Assembly (NCBI GenBank): GCA_963814055.1
Contig: CAWFBJ010000029.1
Location: 62,001 to 126,000 of the forward strand
Length of the DNA stretch: 64,000 nucleotides
Direction of reading: 5' to 3'
From: AWTP1-13 sp963814055
GTDB taxonomy: Bacteria; Pseudomonadota; Alphaproteobacteria; Rhizobiales; Hyphomicrobiaceae
Below, piece after piece: positions 1-8,040 of the stretch. Below the pieces are notes generated by a model. That model was not told the DNA's origin, did not search any database, and saw only the letters and a program-made list of their open reading frames with translations. The position numbers were made by a program, and so were the translations under genes. How positions within the stretch are numbered: position 1 is the stretch's first letter; the number at the start of each line of letters is the position of its first letter.

Positions 1-1
1 G

Positions 2-871
2 CTGTCGGGCGAGGTCGATTTCGTGCAGGACGTACCCGTGCAGGACATCGACCGGGTGGGGAAGACGGCAAACATCAAGATCAACCTGGGCCCCGAGAAC
101 CGCACGATCTTTTTTGGGATGGATGTCGCCTCGCCGGAGCTGCAGACCTCCAACATCAAGGGCAAGAACCCGTTTGCCGACAAGCGCGTCAGGCAGGCGA
201 TCAACATGGCCATCGACCGCGAGGCGATCAAGCGGGCCGTCATGCGCGGCCAGTCGGTGCCGGCAGGTGTCATCGCACCGCCGTTCGTCAACGGCTACAC
301 CAAGGAACTCGACGCTTTGCCCAAGGTTGACCTTGCCAAGGCTGCCGCGCTGCTCAAGGAGGCCGGATATGCGGACGGCTTCCAGGTCACGCTGCATTGC
401 CCCAACGATCGCTACATCAATGACGAGGGCATCTGCCAGGCCGCGACCGCCATGCTGGCCAAGATCGGCATCAAGGTGAACCTGGTGGCGCAATCGCGGG
501 GCCCGCACTTCACCCTGATCCAGAAAACCCCGCCGGAGACCGAGTTCTACATGGTGGGCTGGGGCGTGCCGACCTACGATTCCCAGTACATCTTCTCGTT
601 TCTCTATCATACGCGGTCGGGGAGCGACGGAAGCTGGAACGCCACGCGCTATTCGAAGACCGATGTCGATGCCGCGATCCAGAGCCTGAACAGCGAGATC
701 GATACGGCCAAGCGCAACGCAACGATTGCCACGATCTGGAAGACCGTGAGCGACGAGACGAACTACATCGCCCTGCATCATCAGATGCTGGCCTACGCGA
801 TGAAGAACGACCTCGACATTCCGGTGTCGCCGGAGAATGCGGTCTTCATCAAGTTCGTCGCAGCCAAGTAG
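2..871 (+). CDS. Dipeptide/oligopeptide ABC transporter substrate-binding protein, C-terminal part
   Basis: The reading frame is open from the first bases of the window, so only the C-terminal 289 or so residues are present; the signal peptide and first lobe lie upstream. The text matches the family 5 extracellular solute-binding (DppA/OppA) fold, including the stretch NPFADKRVRQAINMAIDR, typical of the hinge region after the first lobe, and a C-terminal half ending in a segment about tolerating a bound peptide. It would act in the periplasm and hand peptides to permeases. It ends 6 bp before the first ATPase gene, so it belongs to the same operon. The permease genes are not between it and the ATPases and must lie upstream. 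The substrate (peptide, opine or other) cannot be told from sequence alone. Confidence 0.9.
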   Translation: MSGEVDFVQDVPVQDIDRVGKTANIKINLGPENRTIFFGMDVASPELQTSNIKGKNPFADKRVRQAINMAIDREAIKRAVMRGQSVPAGVIAPPFVNGYTKELDALPKVDLAKAAALLKEAGYADGFQVTLHCPNDRYINDEGICQAATAMLAKIGIKVNLVAQSRGPHFTLIQKTPPETEFYMVGWGVPTYDSQYIFSFLYHTRSGSDGSWNATRYSKTDVDAAIQSLNSEIDTAKRNATIATIWKTVSDETNYIALHHQMLAYAMKNDLDIPVSPENAVFIKFVAAK

Positions 872-877
872 GCCGCC

Positions 878-1861
878 GTGCCCGACCCGGTTCTCTCCGT
901 TCGAGACTTGCGGGTCGGGTTTACGACCCGGCGCGGCACGCTCGCTGCCGTGGATGGCGTATCGTTCGACATCGCGCCCGGCGAGGTGCTGGGCGTGGTG
1001 GGCGAGTCGGGCGCCGGCAAGTCGCTGACCGGCGCCGCAGTGATCGGCCTCATCGAACCGCCTGGCAGGATCACGAGCGGCGAGGTGAGACTGAGCGGCC
1101 GCCGCATCAACGGGCTGCCCGCCGATGAGATGCGCAAGGTACGCGGCCGCCGCATCGGCATGGTGTTCCAGGACCCCCTCACCAGCCTCAACCCGCTCTA
1201 TCGCATCGGCGACCAGATCGTCGAAACCATCCGCGCGCATGCCGACATTTCGGAGAGCGAGGCGCGGGAGCGCGCCATTGCGCTGCTGCAGGAGGCCGGT
1301 ATTCAGGGCGCCCGGCAGCGCATCGACAGCTATCCGCACGAGTTTTCCGGCGGCATGCGCCAGCGCGTGGTGCTGGCGCTGGCGCTGTGTGCGCAACCGG
1401 ACCTGCTGATCGCCGACGAGCCGACAACCGCACTGGACGTGTCCATCCAGGCGCAGATCATCGTGCTGCTGAAGCGCCTATGCCGCGAGCGAGGCACCGC
1501 CGTCATGCTGATCACGCACGACATGGGGGTGATTGCCGAGACCGCCGACCGCGTTGCGGTCATGTATGCCGGGCGCATCGTCGAGATCGGCCCGGCACGC
1601 GAGGTCATCAAGAATCCCCGCCATCCCTATACGAAGGGCCTGATGGGGGCGATACCGACCGTTACAGGACGCATCGGCCGGCTGGTGCAAATCCCGGGGA
1701 CCATGCCCCGCCTTGCATCCATCCCCAATGGATGCGCGTTTCATCCCCGCTGCAGCCAGGCCTTCGATCGCTGCCTGAACGAGAGACCCGGGCGCATGCC
1801 CGCAGGTGCGGCTGAAGCCGCCTGCTGGCTGTTCGACGAACGCGCCGGGGTGCACGCATGA
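878..1861 (+). CDS. dppD: Dipeptide ABC transporter ATP-binding protein (DppD-like)
   Basis: This 327-residue cytoplasmic ATPase powers peptide uptake. Visible motifs are Walker A GESGAGKS (residues 42-49), the signature SGGMRQR near 157, Walker B LLIADEP near 176 and the switch His in ITHDMG. The C-terminus carries the oligopeptide/dipeptide-type extension with clustered Cys (NGCAFHPRCSQ), which in DppD/OppD proteins contributes to an iron-sulfur or metal site. It starts at GTG 878, 6 bp after the binding-protein stop, and its stop overlaps the next ATPase start by 4 bp (ATGA), so the two are translationally coupled. The dpp symbol reflects family, not proven substrate. Confidence 0.92.
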   Translation: MPDPVLSVRDLRVGFTTRRGTLAAVDGVSFDIAPGEVLGVVGESGAGKSLTGAAVIGLIEPPGRITSGEVRLSGRRINGLPADEMRKVRGRRIGMVFQDPLTSLNPLYRIGDQIVETIRAHADISESEARERAIALLQEAGIQGARQRIDSYPHEFSGGMRQRVVLALALCAQPDLLIADEPTTALDVSIQAQIIVLLKRLCRERGTAVMLITHDMGVIAETADRVAVMYAGRIVEIGPAREVIKNPRHPYTKGLMGAIPTVTGRIGRLVQIPGTMPRLASIPNGCAFHPRCSQAFDRCLNERPGRMPAGAAEAACWLFDERAGVHA

Positions 1862-2856
1862 CGGGCGGAGCGCTGGTCGAAGTGCGGGACCTCGCCCGAG
1901 TGTTCGACGTCTCCAGGCCGTGGCTCAACCGCGTGATCGAGGGGGAGGAGCGCACCTTCCTGAAGGCCGTCAGCGGCGTATCGTTCAGCATCGGCCGGCA
2001 GGAGACGCTGGCGCTGGTGGGCGAATCCGGGTCCGGCAAATCGACCGTGGCGCGCATGGTCGTCGGGCTGCTCGAGCCGACCGCCGGCAGCGTCACCATC
2101 GACAGCATCGATATGTGGGCAACGGCACGGCAGCGGGAACGGCAGATGCTGCGGCGGCGGCTGCAGATGATCTTCCAGGACCCCTTCGCCAGCCTCAACC
2201 CGCGCTGGCGGGTCAAGCGCATCGTTGCCGATCCCATCAAGGCCTTCGGGCTGGCCAAGGACAACCAGGAGATCGAGCATCGCGTCGGCGAACTGCTGCG
2301 CCTGGTCGGGCTCGATCCCGCCGACGGTGCCAAGTATCCGCACGAATTTTCGGGCGGTCAGCGCCAGCGCATCTGCATCGCCCGGGCGCTGTCGTCCAAT
2401 CCGGAGTTCATCGTCTGCGACGAGCCGACATCGGCACTCGACGTGTCGGTGCAAGCGCAAATCCTCAACCTGATGCGCGATCTGCAGGACCAGTTCCAAC
2501 TGTCCTATCTCTTCATCAGTCACAACCTGGCGGTTGTCCGGCACATGGCGGCGCGCGTGGCCGTCATGTATCTGGGCCGCATCGTCGAGATAGCGCCAAC
2601 GGAAGAACTGTTCGAGCATCCCACCCATCCCTACACGCGCATGCTGATCGACGCCTTGCCCGATCTGGCGATGAGCGGGCAGCCACGCAAATCGGTTCAG
2701 GGCGAGATCCCCAATCCGATCCATCCGCCGTCCGGCTGCGCCTTCCATCCGCGCTGTCCGCACGCGTTCGAGCCATGCCCCATCGATGTGCCGACGCTCA
2801 TGGCGCGCGATGGCCATGCTGCAGCCTGCCACGCGGTGGCAGCAGGCAGGATTTAG
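1858..2856 (+). CDS. dppF: Dipeptide ABC transporter ATP-binding protein (DppF-like)
   Basis: The second ATPase of the transporter has 332 residues. It has Walker A GESGSGKS near residues 55-62, signature SGGQRQR near 164, Walker B FIVCDEP near 184 and the C-terminal oligopeptide-transporter extension with SGCAFHPRCPHAF. DppD- and DppF-type subunits form a heterodimer under two permeases. The insertion between strand 1 and Walker A (residues 18-35, RPWLNRVIEGEERTF) is normal for the DppF branch. It overlaps the previous gene by 4 bp and is the last clear transporter gene; the next gene begins 85 bp later. Confidence 0.92.
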   Translation: MTGGALVEVRDLARVFDVSRPWLNRVIEGEERTFLKAVSGVSFSIGRQETLALVGESGSGKSTVARMVVGLLEPTAGSVTIDSIDMWATARQRERQMLRRRLQMIFQDPFASLNPRWRVKRIVADPIKAFGLAKDNQEIEHRVGELLRLVGLDPADGAKYPHEFSGGQRQRICIARALSSNPEFIVCDEPTSALDVSVQAQILNLMRDLQDQFQLSYLFISHNLAVVRHMAARVAVMYLGRIVEIAPTEELFEHPTHPYTRMLIDALPDLAMSGQPRKSVQGEIPNPIHPPSGCAFHPRCPHAFEPCPIDVPTLMARDGHAAACHAVAAGRI

Positions 2857-2941
2857 CAACGACGAGCGGATTGTTCGTGCCTTGCCGCCCGGCCGATGAA
2901 ATACTTAGGTTCGTGGGAACGACAGGGTTGGAGACGCACAC

Positions 2942-3982
2942 ATGAAGCTCGGGATTCTCGCCGGGTATTCCGGCCGCCACATCAACATTCCGCTGGATGG
3001 CATCAAGCACGCGGAGACGCTGGGCTACGACTCGGTGTGGACCTCGGAAGCCTACGGCTCCGACGCCGTGACGCCGGCCACCTGGATCCTGGCCAACACC
3101 AAGAAGATCAGGGTCGGCACGGCGATCATGCAGATGCCGGCGCGCACGCCTGCAATGGCGGCCATGACCGCCATGACCCTGGCGCAGCTTTCCGGCAACC
3201 GCTTCATCGTCGGCGTCGGCGCTTCCGGCCCGCAGGTGGTCGAAGGCTGGCACGGGGTCGCCTACGGGAAGCCAGTGACGCGGCTCAAGGAATACGTCGA
3301 GATCATGCGCCAGGTGTTTGCGCGCGAGCAGGCGTTGAACTTCGACGGCAAGGAATACCAGATTCCTTTCCGTGGGCCCGGCAGTACCGGGCTCGGCAAG
3401 CCCCTCAAAAGCATCCTGCATTGCGATCAGCCGATCCCGATCTATGCCGCGACACTGACGCCGGCCGGCGTGCAGGCCGCGGCGCAAGTGGCGGACGGGT
3501 TCTTCCCGGTGTGGATGGACCCGGAGCAGTACCACGTGTTCCAGGAGCCGATTGAGAAGGGCTTCAAGGCAGCCGGCGGCGGCAAGACGCTCGCGCAGTT
3601 CGACATCGCGCCGTTCGTGGGCGTCAACATGGGCGACGACGTGCAGGCGTGCATGGCGCCGATGAAAGAGCACATGGCGCTCTACATCGGCGGCATGGGC
3701 GCCAAGGACAAGAACTTCTATACCGACTATGCGACCAGGCTCGGCTTTGGTGATGCCGCCCGCAAGGTGCAAGACCTCTACCTCGCCGGCAGCAAGGCCG
3801 AAGCCGCGGCCGCCATTCCTGACGCGCTGGTCGACGCTTGCCATCTGGTTGGTCCAGAGGCGCGCATTCGCGACCGGCTGCAGCGCTGGGCCAACGCCGG
3901 CAAGAAGGGTCACGTCGGCAGCATGCTGGTGCGCGCCAGCCAGCCGAAAGCGCTGGAACTGCTCGCGAAAGTTATGCTGTAG
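2942..3982 (+). CDS. LLM-class flavin-dependent oxidoreductase
   Basis: This 346-residue protein is a TIM-barrel luciferase-like monooxygenase or F420/FMN-dependent reductase. The N-terminus (MKLGILAGYSG) and the segments SVWTSEAYGSDAVTPATW and GNRFIVGVGASGPQVVEGWHG are typical of the F420-dependent methylene-tetrahydromethanopterin reductase-like branch. The cofactor (FMN or F420) and substrate are not decided by the sequence. It follows the peptide transporter and precedes a RidA deaminase gene by 40 bp, so it may take part in breakdown of a nitrogenous compound that the transporter imports. That link is inference from position only. Confidence 0.85.
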   Translation: MKLGILAGYSGRHINIPLDGIKHAETLGYDSVWTSEAYGSDAVTPATWILANTKKIRVGTAIMQMPARTPAMAAMTAMTLAQLSGNRFIVGVGASGPQVVEGWHGVAYGKPVTRLKEYVEIMRQVFAREQALNFDGKEYQIPFRGPGSTGLGKPLKSILHCDQPIPIYAATLTPAGVQAAAQVADGFFPVWMDPEQYHVFQEPIEKGFKAAGGGKTLAQFDIAPFVGVNMGDDVQACMAPMKEHMALYIGGMGAKDKNFYTDYATRLGFGDAARKVQDLYLAGSKAEAAAAIPDALVDACHLVGPEARIRDRLQRWANAGKKGHVGSMLVRASQPKALELLAKVML

Positions 3983-4022
3983 CCGCGATCGTCACACAGA
4001 ACGGGAACGCAGAGGGTTTGCC

Positions 4023-4367
4023 ATGATCAAACGCATTGCCGGCGCCGTCGAGACCCGCAGCCGCGCCGTTGTCCACGACGGGCTCGTGTTCACGGTGGCC
4101 ACGGCGGCGAAAAAATCGCCCTCGCTGTACGAGCAGACACGCGAGACGCTGGCTGCCATCGACAAGAACCTGGCCGACGCCGGGTCGCACAAGTCGCGCA
4201 TTCTCAGCGCCACCGTCTACATCACCGACATGGCGGGCAAGCCGGAGATGAACCGCGCGTGGGACGAATGGGTGGACATGGCGAATGCGCCGCAACGCGC
4301 CTGCATCGGCGCGGCGCTGGAAGCCGATACGCTGGTTGAAATCCTGGTCACGGCGGCGGTGCAGTAG
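4023..4367 (+). CDS. RidA family protein (enamine/imine deaminase)
   Basis: This 114-residue protein belongs to the YjgF/YER057c/UK114 family, which forms trimers and hydrolyses reactive enamines/imines or related acylperacid-type intermediates. The region SRILSATVYITDMAGKPEMN followed by RACIGAALEADTLVEI matches the family signature around the conserved Arg of the active site. ATG 4023 was chosen because the family normally begins close to this point and a longer frame upstream has no homology. It sits 40 bp after the flavin oxidoreductase gene on the same strand, a common pairing in catabolic operons. It belongs to a RidA subgroup rather than being provably RidA itself. Confidence 0.85.
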   Translation: MIKRIAGAVETRSRAVVHDGLVFTVATAAKKSPSLYEQTRETLAAIDKNLADAGSHKSRILSATVYITDMAGKPEMNRAWDEWVDMANAPQRACIGAALEADTLVEILVTAAVQ

Positions 4368-4430
4368 CAGCACGACGCGACACGCCTTAGAGCTTTCCTG
4401 CGACCATTGAATCGAAAGAACTCGTTGTCA

Positions 4431-4511
4431 TGGTCGGGCTTGTCCCGACCATCCAGCCATCAGCATGCTCCGTCGCTTACCCAGAGGTGGATCCTCGGGA
4501 CAAGCCCGAGG
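4431..4511. repeat. Intergenic palindromic repeat unit (two hairpins)
   Basis: Two hairpins lie in the gap between ridA-like and the DUF1272 gene. TGGTCGGG/CCCGACCA spans 4431-4451 with an 8-bp stem, and CCTCGGG/CCCGAGG spans 4493-4511 with a 7-bp stem; both loops contain CTTGT or ACAAG. The second unit ends with GATGACAG. The same 'GGGACAAGCCC...ATGAC' pattern recurs at 14877, so this is a dispersed REP-like element. The rest of the gap 4368-4609 holds no gene that I can see. Confidence 0.75.
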
Positions 4512-4609
4512 ATGACAGCGACGGCGGGTGGATTGCAGGTTCAGTCCGAGCCAAAGGCGCTCTAGCTGTCACCCACACCAGCCATCTCCCGCAAGCGGGA
4601 CAGGCGTAA

Positions 4610-4864
4610 TCAAGCAGCCCTGCCGCAACCCTTATGGGGCTTGAGTACGCGCTCCGTCGACGCCGGATATTTCGCCAGCATGGCGGGCGGCCGTACCGGG
4701 CGGCGCACGAGTTCGCCGCTGCAGTTCGGGCAGCGGCCGCCGGGCAGGCGATTGGCGGCGCAGTCGGCGCAGAAGGTGCATTCGAACGTGCAGATCAGGG
4801 CGTCGGCGGCATCAGCCGGCAGGTCTTTGTCGCAGCATTCGCAATTGGGTCTGAGCTTGAGCAT
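4610..4864 (-). CDS. DUF1272 domain protein, Cys-rich zinc-binding type
   Basis: This protein of 84 residues has the pattern CECCDKDL at 8-15, then CTFECTFCADC and CPNCSG, giving several Cys pairs that look like a treble-clef or zinc-ribbon site. This is the DUF1272 family, found widely in Proteobacteria with no assigned function. ATG at 4864 was preferred over a start 18 bp upstream because a strong Shine-Dalgarno (GAGGAGGGGAGG) lies just before it and the family begins MLKLRPNCE. It is a single-gene unit on the minus strand. Confidence 0.85.
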   Translation of the reverse strand: MLKLRPNCECCDKDLPADAADALICTFECTFCADCAANRLPGGRCPNCSGELVRRPVRPPAMLAKYPASTERVLKPHKGCGRAA

Positions 4865-4958
4865 TTTTCCTCCCCTCCTCAATCGTGAGACCGGGCACCA
4901 TGGCAGTCCGCGGGTTCCCTAGCTATTCTGGCCGCAATCGCAACTAGGAGGAAGCCCC

Positions 4959-5420
4959 ATGGAGTTCAGCGCGCTGGTAAAACGCTTCGCCGACGCCGCG
5001 GCGTCCGGTAACGGCGATGCGCTGGCCGATCTGTTCACGGCCAGCGGCACCTACGACGACTATTTCTTCGGGCCTCAAACCGGCCGCGAGGCCATCAAGA
5101 CCATGCTGGCGCATTTCTCCGATGGCGGCGGCAACTTCCGCTGGGAGTTCTTCGATGCCGTCCAGTCAGGTAACATCGGCTACGCCAGCTATCGCTTCAG
5201 CTTCAACTCCAAGCGGCCCGAAGCCAAGGGCGCGCGGGTGGTGTTCGACGGCATCGGCCGCTTCGATCTGGAGGACGGCCGCATCCGCCGCTACTCGGAG
5301 GTGTTCGACCGCGGCATGGCGCTGGCCCAGCAGGAATTCGAGCCCGAGCGACTGCGCAAGATCGGGCTCAAATATGCGGGCAGCCTGAAGGCTCGGCAGG
5401 AGTGGAAGGCGCATCTGTAG
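4959..5420 (+). CDS. SnoaL/NTF2-like protein
   Basis: This 153-residue cytoplasmic protein has the NTF2-like cone fold. The N-terminal helix pair LVKRFADAAASGNGDALADL followed by a 'YDDYFFGPQTGREAIKTML' segment is the common pattern of SnoaL-like polyketide cyclases and uncharacterised ketosteroid-isomerase relatives. The strong ribosome site TAGGAGGAAG sits 9 bp before ATG 4959. No catalytic residue assignment is possible because members of this fold have diverse roles. It stands alone between repeats. Confidence 0.75.
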   Translation: MEFSALVKRFADAAASGNGDALADLFTASGTYDDYFFGPQTGREAIKTMLAHFSDGGGNFRWEFFDAVQSGNIGYASYRFSFNSKRPEAKGARVVFDGIGRFDLEDGRIRRYSEVFDRGMALAQQEFEPERLRKIGLKYAGSLKARQEWKAHL

Positions 5421-5456
5421 CCGATCCTGCCTTGATCCACCTGACCACGCATTGAT

Positions 5457-5530
5457 CCTCGTCCTGAGCCCAGTCGAAGGACGGGCCGCACATTCCTGGC
5501 CGTGGTTCGACGAAGCTCACCACGAGGTCG
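5457..5530. repeat. Dispersed repeat, copy 1 (CGTCCTGAGCCCAGTCGAAGG type)
   Basis: This 70-bp element reads CCTCGTCCTGAGCCCAGTCGAAGGACGG, then a spacer, then GGTTCGACGAAGCTCACCACGAGG. Read on the minus strand, it aligns with a second copy at 33902-33975 in the opposite orientation, with a handful of substitutions. It is followed at about 5550-5585 by another small hairpin region (CCCGGATATGTG...CATTCCGGGATGAC). The gap 5421-5704 otherwise shows no gene. Confidence 0.75.
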
Positions 5531-5704
5531 GAGCAAGCGGCACCCCCTGGGTCCCGGATATGTGCTGACGCGCATTCCGGGATGACAGCGTCCAGCCTGG
5601 GGATAACGGGGACAGACGCGGGCAGCGTGCCATTGCGGCGGCGAATCTCTCTACCACAGGCGTCTGGTTGTAGTGCCTGTGCGCGTTCGTAGAGAGGGTT
5701 GCGG

Positions 5705-6592
5705 ATGTTGCTCAAGTCACTGGAGCCGCGGACTTTGTCCGCCGGTCTGCCGCGTATCTCAGCCGTTGCGCTGATGCTTATTCTAGGCGCCTGTGCCGAT
5801 CCCATGGCGCCCTTCAGCCAAGACCTGCTCGCGTCGCAGCAACCGCCGGGAGGCCAGAAAAAGGCAGGCGAATCCGGCAACACTTCGCAGCTTGCGGCCG
5901 CTCACAAGGCCAATCCTGCCGATCCGGCCGCGGCCATCGCCTATGCCAAGGAGTTGCGCAACGGCGGCGCGAAAGCGGATGCCCTGGCCGTGCTCGAGAC
6001 AGCGGCCAAAGCCAGGCCCACAGACCGCCGGCTCGCGCTGGAGCGCGGCCTTGTTGCATTGGAGCTCGGCGAAGCAACCAAGGCCGAGACACTGCTCCGC
6101 TCCGCCCACGATCCCAAGGCTCCCGACTGGCGGCTGCATTCGGCGCTGGGCGCGGCGCTGGCAACCCGCGGCAAGCAGCAGGAAGCTCAGACACAGTTCG
6201 CCAAGGCGCTGGCGCTCGCGCCCAACAACCCCAGCGTTCTCAACAATCTTGCGCTCTCCTACGCGCTGGACGGCAAGACCGGCGAAGCCGAGAAGTTGCT
6301 GCGCACAGCCGCCGGCACCAAGACCAACCCGGACGCCGCAAAGATGCAGCAGAACCTGGCCCTCGTGCTCGGACTGGGCGGCAAATACGCCGAGGCTCGC
6401 TCGGTTGCGGAGACGGCGCTGCCGCTCGACAAAGCCACCGCCAACGTCACCTACCTGCAAAAGCTCGCCGAGGCGCGCACTGCCGAGCAACCAAATCCGC
6501 CAGCCGAAACCAAAGGCCGGCCCAAATCCGCCAGTGTGGACGTGCCGCCGCCGACCTACCAGCTCGGTGCCTGGCCTGACAGCGGCAAGTAG
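5705..6592 (+). CDS. tadD: TPR-repeat lipoprotein, TadD-like Flp pilus assembly protein
   Basis: This 295-residue protein has a hydrophobic N-terminal segment and a lipobox (LILGAC, Cys30), so it is exported and lipidated. At least four tetratricopeptide repeats follow, for example around residues 60-95, 110-145 and 150-190 (ALAPNNPSVLNNLALSYALDG is the clearest). TadD is the lipoprotein that helps the secretin assemble in Tad/Flp pilus systems, and CpaD and CpaC genes lie 0.7-3 kb away, which supports the call. ATG 5705 is used; a TTG two codons upstream is possible. A Pro/Lys-rich tail ends the protein. Confidence 0.72.
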   Translation: MLLKSLEPRTLSAGLPRISAVALMLILGACADPMAPFSQDLLASQQPPGGQKKAGESGNTSQLAAAHKANPADPAAAIAYAKELRNGGAKADALAVLETAAKARPTDRRLALERGLVALELGEATKAETLLRSAHDPKAPDWRLHSALGAALATRGKQQEAQTQFAKALALAPNNPSVLNNLALSYALDGKTGEAEKLLRTAAGTKTNPDAAKMQQNLALVLGLGGKYAEARSVAETALPLDKATANVTYLQKLAEARTAEQPNPPAETKGRPKSASVDVPPPTYQLGAWPDSGK

Positions 6593-6729
6593 CACCGGCA
6601 TCGCTCGAGCAAGAACGAATTGCGCGACCCACCGGGGCGCGCGCACGCCAAGCGCTTTCGCGACAGCGTCGCCGGGCCTGTCGTCACGACTTGTGGAACT
6701 GCTGGTCTTGCTGTGCCATTGACAGCGTC

Positions 6730-7218
6730 ATGATGGTGGAAACCGAGAATTCCAGCCACTACGCGCCCATTCGCCAGATCCTTACCGAGGCATTCTCCTC
6801 ATTGGCGGAAGCCAATCTGGTGGAGCAGCTTCGCCGCGACGGCGCTATCAGGATTGCGCTCGTGGCGACACTGGAAGGCCGTGTCGTCGGCCACGTTGCA
6901 TTCTCCGAAATGCATGCGCCGTTCAGGGCGCTCGGTTTGGGACCCGTGGCGGTCGCTGCCGACCAGCGCAGGCAGGGGATTGCGGCCGCACTCATTGGCG
7001 CAGGACTCGCGCAAGCCAGGGCCGGGGCTTGGGAAGCCGTATTCGTGCTGGGCGATCCCGCCTACTATCAACGTTTCGGATTCCGCGCCGATGCTGCCGC
7101 AGCTTTCGATTCACCGTACGCCGGGCCTCACCTCATGGTTCTTGGCCTGACAGCAACCGGCCTGCCTGTCCGCTCGGGGCGTATCGAATACGCACCGGCG
7201 TTCTCATCGCTGGGCTGA
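6730..7218 (+). CDS. GNAT-family N-acetyltransferase
   Basis: This protein of about 162 residues has the GNAT acetyl-CoA site: LGLGPVAVAADQRRQGIAAAL corresponds to motif A, with the Q/RxxGxG/A loop as RRQGIA. The later VLGDPAYYQRFGFR is the YjcF/YhbS-like C-terminal motif in which the Tyr acts near the thioester. It resembles YhbS-type acetyltransferases. The substrate is not known. Two adjacent ATG codons (6730, 6733) could start it; a longer frame reaching back to 6691 carries no family similarity. Confidence 0.85.
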   Translation: MMVETENSSHYAPIRQILTEAFSSLAEANLVEQLRRDGAIRIALVATLEGRVVGHVAFSEMHAPFRALGLGPVAVAADQRRQGIAAALIGAGLAQARAGAWEAVFVLGDPAYYQRFGFRADAAAAFDSPYAGPHLMVLGLTATGLPVRSGRIEYAPAFSSLG

Positions 7219-7296
7219 GCCACGGCTGGCAAGGTATCCCCAGCAAGGACGAAGCGCCCCGCACCTTGCGCCCGCCTGCAGAAACGTGTGGGTCTG

Positions 7297-8040
7297 CTAC
7301 TTCTTCCCAGGAAGCGCCGGTTTCTTGGCCGCAGCATCGCCGCCGCCCCCGCTGTCACCGCCGCCAGTCTGCTGTCCGACATAAGCCGACCAGCTCACGT
7401 TGCGGCGTTCACCCGCGCGCGGGTCGTCGCCTTGCGGACGCTGCATGTCGCGCGCGTTGTCGACCATGATGGCGAGGTTATGCTGACTGGCGCAGCCGAA
7501 ATTCGGATAGGGAATACGCTCCTCGTTGCGTCCGACGTTCTCGCCCCACTTGTCACAGGTCGGCGCGACGGCCACTGGCCGCCGGTAGGCGAGCCGGATG
7601 GCCGGTATCTCGTTGGACGGAACCGGGTTCGCGCGCGTCACACGATAGTCGACGCCGGCCTCGACGATCTGGCGCTGGATGCCCTGCAGCGATTGGGCAA
7701 TCGACGCCGGCGGGCGCGGGCCGCCTGGAACGGAAACGACCAAACGGCTATTGGCCTCGCGCTTGTAGAGTCTCAAAAAACGGAAGACATCGACATTCTG
7801 GTTGGGACTTAGGCCGTCCGCATCCGCCGGCACCTCGACATCGAGCGTCTCGACGCGCGCATCGAAATGAATGGGATGGCGCCGCTCGGGATTGTTGAGC
7901 TGGACCGCAAGGGCGTCGTCGAGGCGCCGTTCGCGGTCGCAGCCCGTCAGCATGAGAACGGACACCGTCGCCAATGCCAGGAGGCGACACGGCAGGACAG
8001 CGCGTGCGCCTGCGCGTCGGGGTTGTTTCCCGCCCCTCAT
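7297..8040 (-). CDS. cpaD: Pilus assembly protein CpaD (lipoprotein)
   Basis: This 247-residue protein has a lipobox, LMLTGC with Cys34, and a C-terminal half typical of the CpaD family: CDKWGENVGRN, YPNFGCASQHNLAIMVDNARD and the 'RP' segments before it. CpaD sits in the periplasm or outer membrane next to the CpaC secretin of Tad pili. Its start overlaps the secretin stop by 4 bp (translational coupling). The tail is Gly-rich then KKPALPGKK. It is the last gene of a two-gene minus-strand unit. Confidence 0.92.
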   Translation of the reverse strand: MRGGKQPRRAGARAVLPCRLLALATVSVLMLTGCDRERRLDDALAVQLNNPERRHPIHFDARVETLDVEVPADADGLSPNQNVDVFRFLRLYKREANSRLVVSVPGGPRPPASIAQSLQGIQRQIVEAGVDYRVTRANPVPSNEIPAIRLAYRRPVAVAPTCDKWGENVGRNEERIPYPNFGCASQHNLAIMVDNARDMQRPQGDDPRAGERRNVSWSAYVGQQTGGGDSGGGGDAAAKKPALPGKK